From positions 1 through 7,142 of the forward strand of contig VGFF01000103.1 of the NCBI GenBank assembly GCA_016868955.1: a stretch of 7,142 nt of DNA, in the 5' to 3' direction. The DNA comes from Armatimonadota bacterium (GTDB lineage: Bacteria; Sysuimicrobiota; Sysuimicrobiia; Sysuimicrobiales; VGFF01). Both the position numbers and the translations under genes were made by a program. This document shows, in pieces, positions 5,637-7,142 of the stretch (the first letter of the stretch is position 1; every line of letters begins with the position of its first letter). The notes beneath the pieces were generated by a model, which was not told the origin of the DNA, did no database searches, and saw only the letters and a program-made list of their open reading frames with translations.

Positions 5637-6989
5637 TCAGGACGCCGCGGACTTCTGGTCGCGCCGATCGAGGCCGTCGACCCAGGCGGCGATCGCCGCG
5701 CGCAACGGCGCGCCGCTGCGCTCCTCGACCTCATAGGTCACCCGCAACAGCGGCGTCGCCACACCGAGACCGCGAAGCTCCTCGCGCAGATCCGCGGGGG
5801 TGCTAACGACGACGACGTCGGGCGCGCTCGCCTGCACCGTATCGGCGATCTCCTGCAGCGCCGGCCTCGATAGGTTAGTGACCGGAATCACGCGCTGCCA
5901 TTCGGGATGCGCCTCGTACTGCGCCTTCAGCGTGCCGACCGCGTGCGGCCGAGGATCGACGATCTCAGCCTTGCACGCGATCGCCGCGATCAAGCCGGCG
6001 CCGTAGCCGATTCCGCCGTGGATAAGCGTCGGCCCGTCCTCGAGGATGATGGCTCTCTTCCCCCGCAATGCCTCGGCGTTGACCATCACCGCGGAATCGG
6101 CGTCGACGATCGCGGCGGTCGGATTCAGCTCGGCCAACCGCGCTCGCAGCGCGCGCGTGTCGTCAGGCCGCGCCGTCGACACCTTGTTGATCACGAGCAG
6201 GTGCGCGAGGCGGACGTTCGCTTCGCCGGGGAAGTACTGCGTCTCTTGGCCGGCGCGCAACGGATCGCAGACGGTGATGTGCAAGTCGGGAACGAGGAAC
6301 GGCGTATCGCTCGTCCCGCTCTCCCAAAGCAGCGTGTCAGCGTCTTCTTCGGCGGCGAACAACGCCTGCTCGACATCGACGCCGCTGAACACCGCGAACC
6401 CGCGATCGACGTGCGGCTCGAACTCCTCACGCTCGTCGAGGGATGCCGACGCGCGCAAGGCGTCGCCGTTGTCGAATCGCTCCGCGGCCTGGCGGTCCAG
6501 CGTCGCCGTCGGAACCGGATGGTGCACGATCGCGACCTGTCGCCCAAGCTCCTTGAGGACGCCGGCGACGTAGCGGGCCACCGAGCTCTTCCCCACCCCG
6601 GTTCGTACGCCGGAGACCGCAACAACCGGCCGCTCGCTGCGCAGCTGCGTCTGCCTCGGCCCCAAGAACCGGAATCCGGCCCCCGCCGCCGAGACAATCG
6701 ACGCGCGGTGCATCAGTTCCGTGTACGGCACGTCTGCTACGGAGAAGACCACTTCCTCGACGCCTTGGGCGCGGATCAGCTCGCCCAGTCGACCATCGGT
6801 TTCGATGGGGATCCCGGCCGGATATTCCGCGCCGCACAGATCGGGCGGATACCGCTTCCCCTCGGTCGCCGTTCCCTTGGGGACCACGAACGCGAGGACC
6901 TCGTATTGCGGTCGGTTGCGGAAGTACGTGTTGAAGTCGTGGAATTCACGGCCGGCGCCGCCCATGATGATGACGCGAGTTCTCGCCAA
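5637..6989 (-). CDS. COG2403 predicted GTPase / cyclic 2,3-diphosphoglycerate synthetase-like protein
   Basis: The protein resembles the family that includes the archaeal enzyme closing 2,3-diphosphoglycerate into its cyclic form with ATP; bacterial members are mostly uncharacterised and labelled GTPase. From the chosen start it has 450 residues. The N-terminal domain begins VIIMGGAGREFHDFN (6-20) and contains EGKRYPPDLCG (43-53). A P-loop GVRTGVGKSS (127-136) follows, then EREEFEPHV (186-194), WESGTSDTPF (222-231), YFPGEANVRLAHLLVINKV (252-270) and a C-terminal domain with EDGPTLIHGG (317-326). As I recall the family, WDGGNNDFPF is the usual form of the 222-231 motif, so this member differs there. 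The start is TTG 6987-6989, which has GGAGG 6 nt upstream and puts the family-like N-terminus at residue 1. GTG at 7034 would add 15 residues read through the ribosome binding site. It ends in TGA 18 nt before argF. Family is sure; the reaction in this organism is not. Confidence 0.85.
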   Translation of the reverse strand: MARTRVIIMGGAGREFHDFNTYFRNRPQYEVLAFVVPKGTATEGKRYPPDLCGAEYPAGIPIETDGRLGELIRAQGVEEVVFSVADVPYTELMHRASIVSAAGAGFRFLGPRQTQLRSERPVVAVSGVRTGVGKSSVARYVAGVLKELGRQVAIVHHPVPTATLDRQAAERFDNGDALRASASLDEREEFEPHVDRGFAVFSGVDVEQALFAAEEDADTLLWESGTSDTPFLVPDLHITVCDPLRAGQETQYFPGEANVRLAHLLVINKVSTARPDDTRALRARLAELNPTAAIVDADSAVMVNAEALRGKRAIILEDGPTLIHGGIGYGAGLIAAIACKAEIVDPRPHAVGTLKAQYEAHPEWQRVIPVTNLSRPALQEIADTVQASAPDVVVVSTPADLREELRGLGVATPLLRVTYEVEERSGAPLRAAIAAWVDGLDRRDQKSAAS

Positions 6990-6995
6990 ATCGTT

Positions 6996-7000
6996 CCTCC
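6996..7000 (-). promoter_or_regulatory. Shine-Dalgarno deciding the TTG start of the COG2403 gene
   Basis: GGAGG is placed 6 nt before TTG 6987-6989, within the longer frame that opens at GTG 7034. This site and the family-like N-terminus favour the TTG. Confidence 0.7.
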
Positions 7001-7142
7001 AGAAAAGGAGAGTCCAGCAAGAGTTCTCCGTCACGCGGAGGAGTCCCTTGCCCGCAGGCGCGGCGGATGACGGTGGCTCGCGCCGACGACCGACCTTGAC
7101 GTTCGTGGATTACTGAAGCAAGCGCCTGGCGCCGAGAAACGT
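7001..7142 (-). other. Upstream leader of the operon; no gene supported
   Basis: I see no recognisable coding sequence or RNA in this end of the window. On the minus strand, ten codons from the edge (7142 to 7113) end in a TAA at 7110-7112 and could be the tail of an upstream gene, but this is too short to judge. A short palindrome, GCGCC-T-GGCGC, lies near 7121-7132; it lacks a T-run and is not a terminator. A promoter for the operon may lie here, but no clear -35/-10 elements are visible. Confidence 0.3.

Noticed and set aside
4719..7070. Long plus-strand frames (4719-5873 and 5907-7070) opposite argF and the COG2403 gene
   Set aside because: Both mirror strongly supported minus-strand genes and show only low-complexity Arg/Asp/Ala-rich translations.
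7110..7142. Ten-codon tail ending in TAA at the window edge
   Set aside because: It is too short to tell a real gene end from chance.
1..7142. CRISPR, tRNA/rRNA genes, insertion sequences, phage or defence genes
   Set aside because: I saw no repeat arrays, RNA-like stretches, transposase-like frames or defence-family motifs; the window is a metabolic and envelope gene block.

Overview
The window is a tightly packed, one-directional gene block of about 7.1 kb from a high-GC bacterium. Every gene I can support lies on the minus strand, so transcription runs from high to low coordinates. In transcription order they are: a COG2403-type GTPase / cyclic 2,3-diphosphoglycerate synthetase homologue (6989 to 5637), ornithine carbamoyltransferase argF (5618 to 4686), membrane diadenylate cyclase cdaA (4689 to 3883), a YbbR/CdaR-type protein interrupted by an in-frame TAG (3901 to 2609), phosphoglucosamine mutase glmM (2663 to 1335), a gap of about 140 nt, a Wzm/TagG-like polysaccharide ABC exporter permease (1193 to 369) and the start of its Wzt/TagH-like ATPase (391 to beyond base 1).

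The cdaA-ybbR-glmM core is the conserved c-di-AMP / cell-envelope module known from Firmicutes and several other, mostly Gram-positive-related or deep-branching, bacterial phyla. High GC, strong GGAGG Shine-Dalgarno sites, GTG and TTG starts and a COG2403 protein together suggest a Terrabacteria-like or candidate-phylum lineage (for example Armatimonadota, Eremiobacterota or Sysuimicrobiota, or high-GC Firmicutes). I cannot assign it further from the sequence alone.

The five upstream genes look like one transcription unit. COG2403 and argF are 18 nt apart, argF and cdaA share an ATGA overlap, cdaA and ybbR overlap by 19 nt, and ybbR and glmM overlap by 55 nt. CdaA makes c-di-AMP, YbbR/CdaR is its membrane-anchored extracytoplasmic regulator in studied species, and GlmM makes glucosamine-1-phosphate for UDP-GlcNAc and can bind CdaA. 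The ABC exporter downstream probably exports a surface polysaccharide and, after the gap, may have its own promoter.

The most notable anomaly is the TAG codon at 3236-3238. It splits a four-repeat YbbR protein in one continuous frame, with homology-like sequence resuming immediately after it. Also worth attention are the coupling of an arginine-pathway enzyme to a c-di-AMP cyclase, the unusual company and altered motif of the COG2403 protein, and two genes whose longest open frame starts too early because a perfect ribosome binding site lies inside it. I found no RNA genes, CRISPR arrays, insertion sequences or clear terminators, and no convincing wholly new system.
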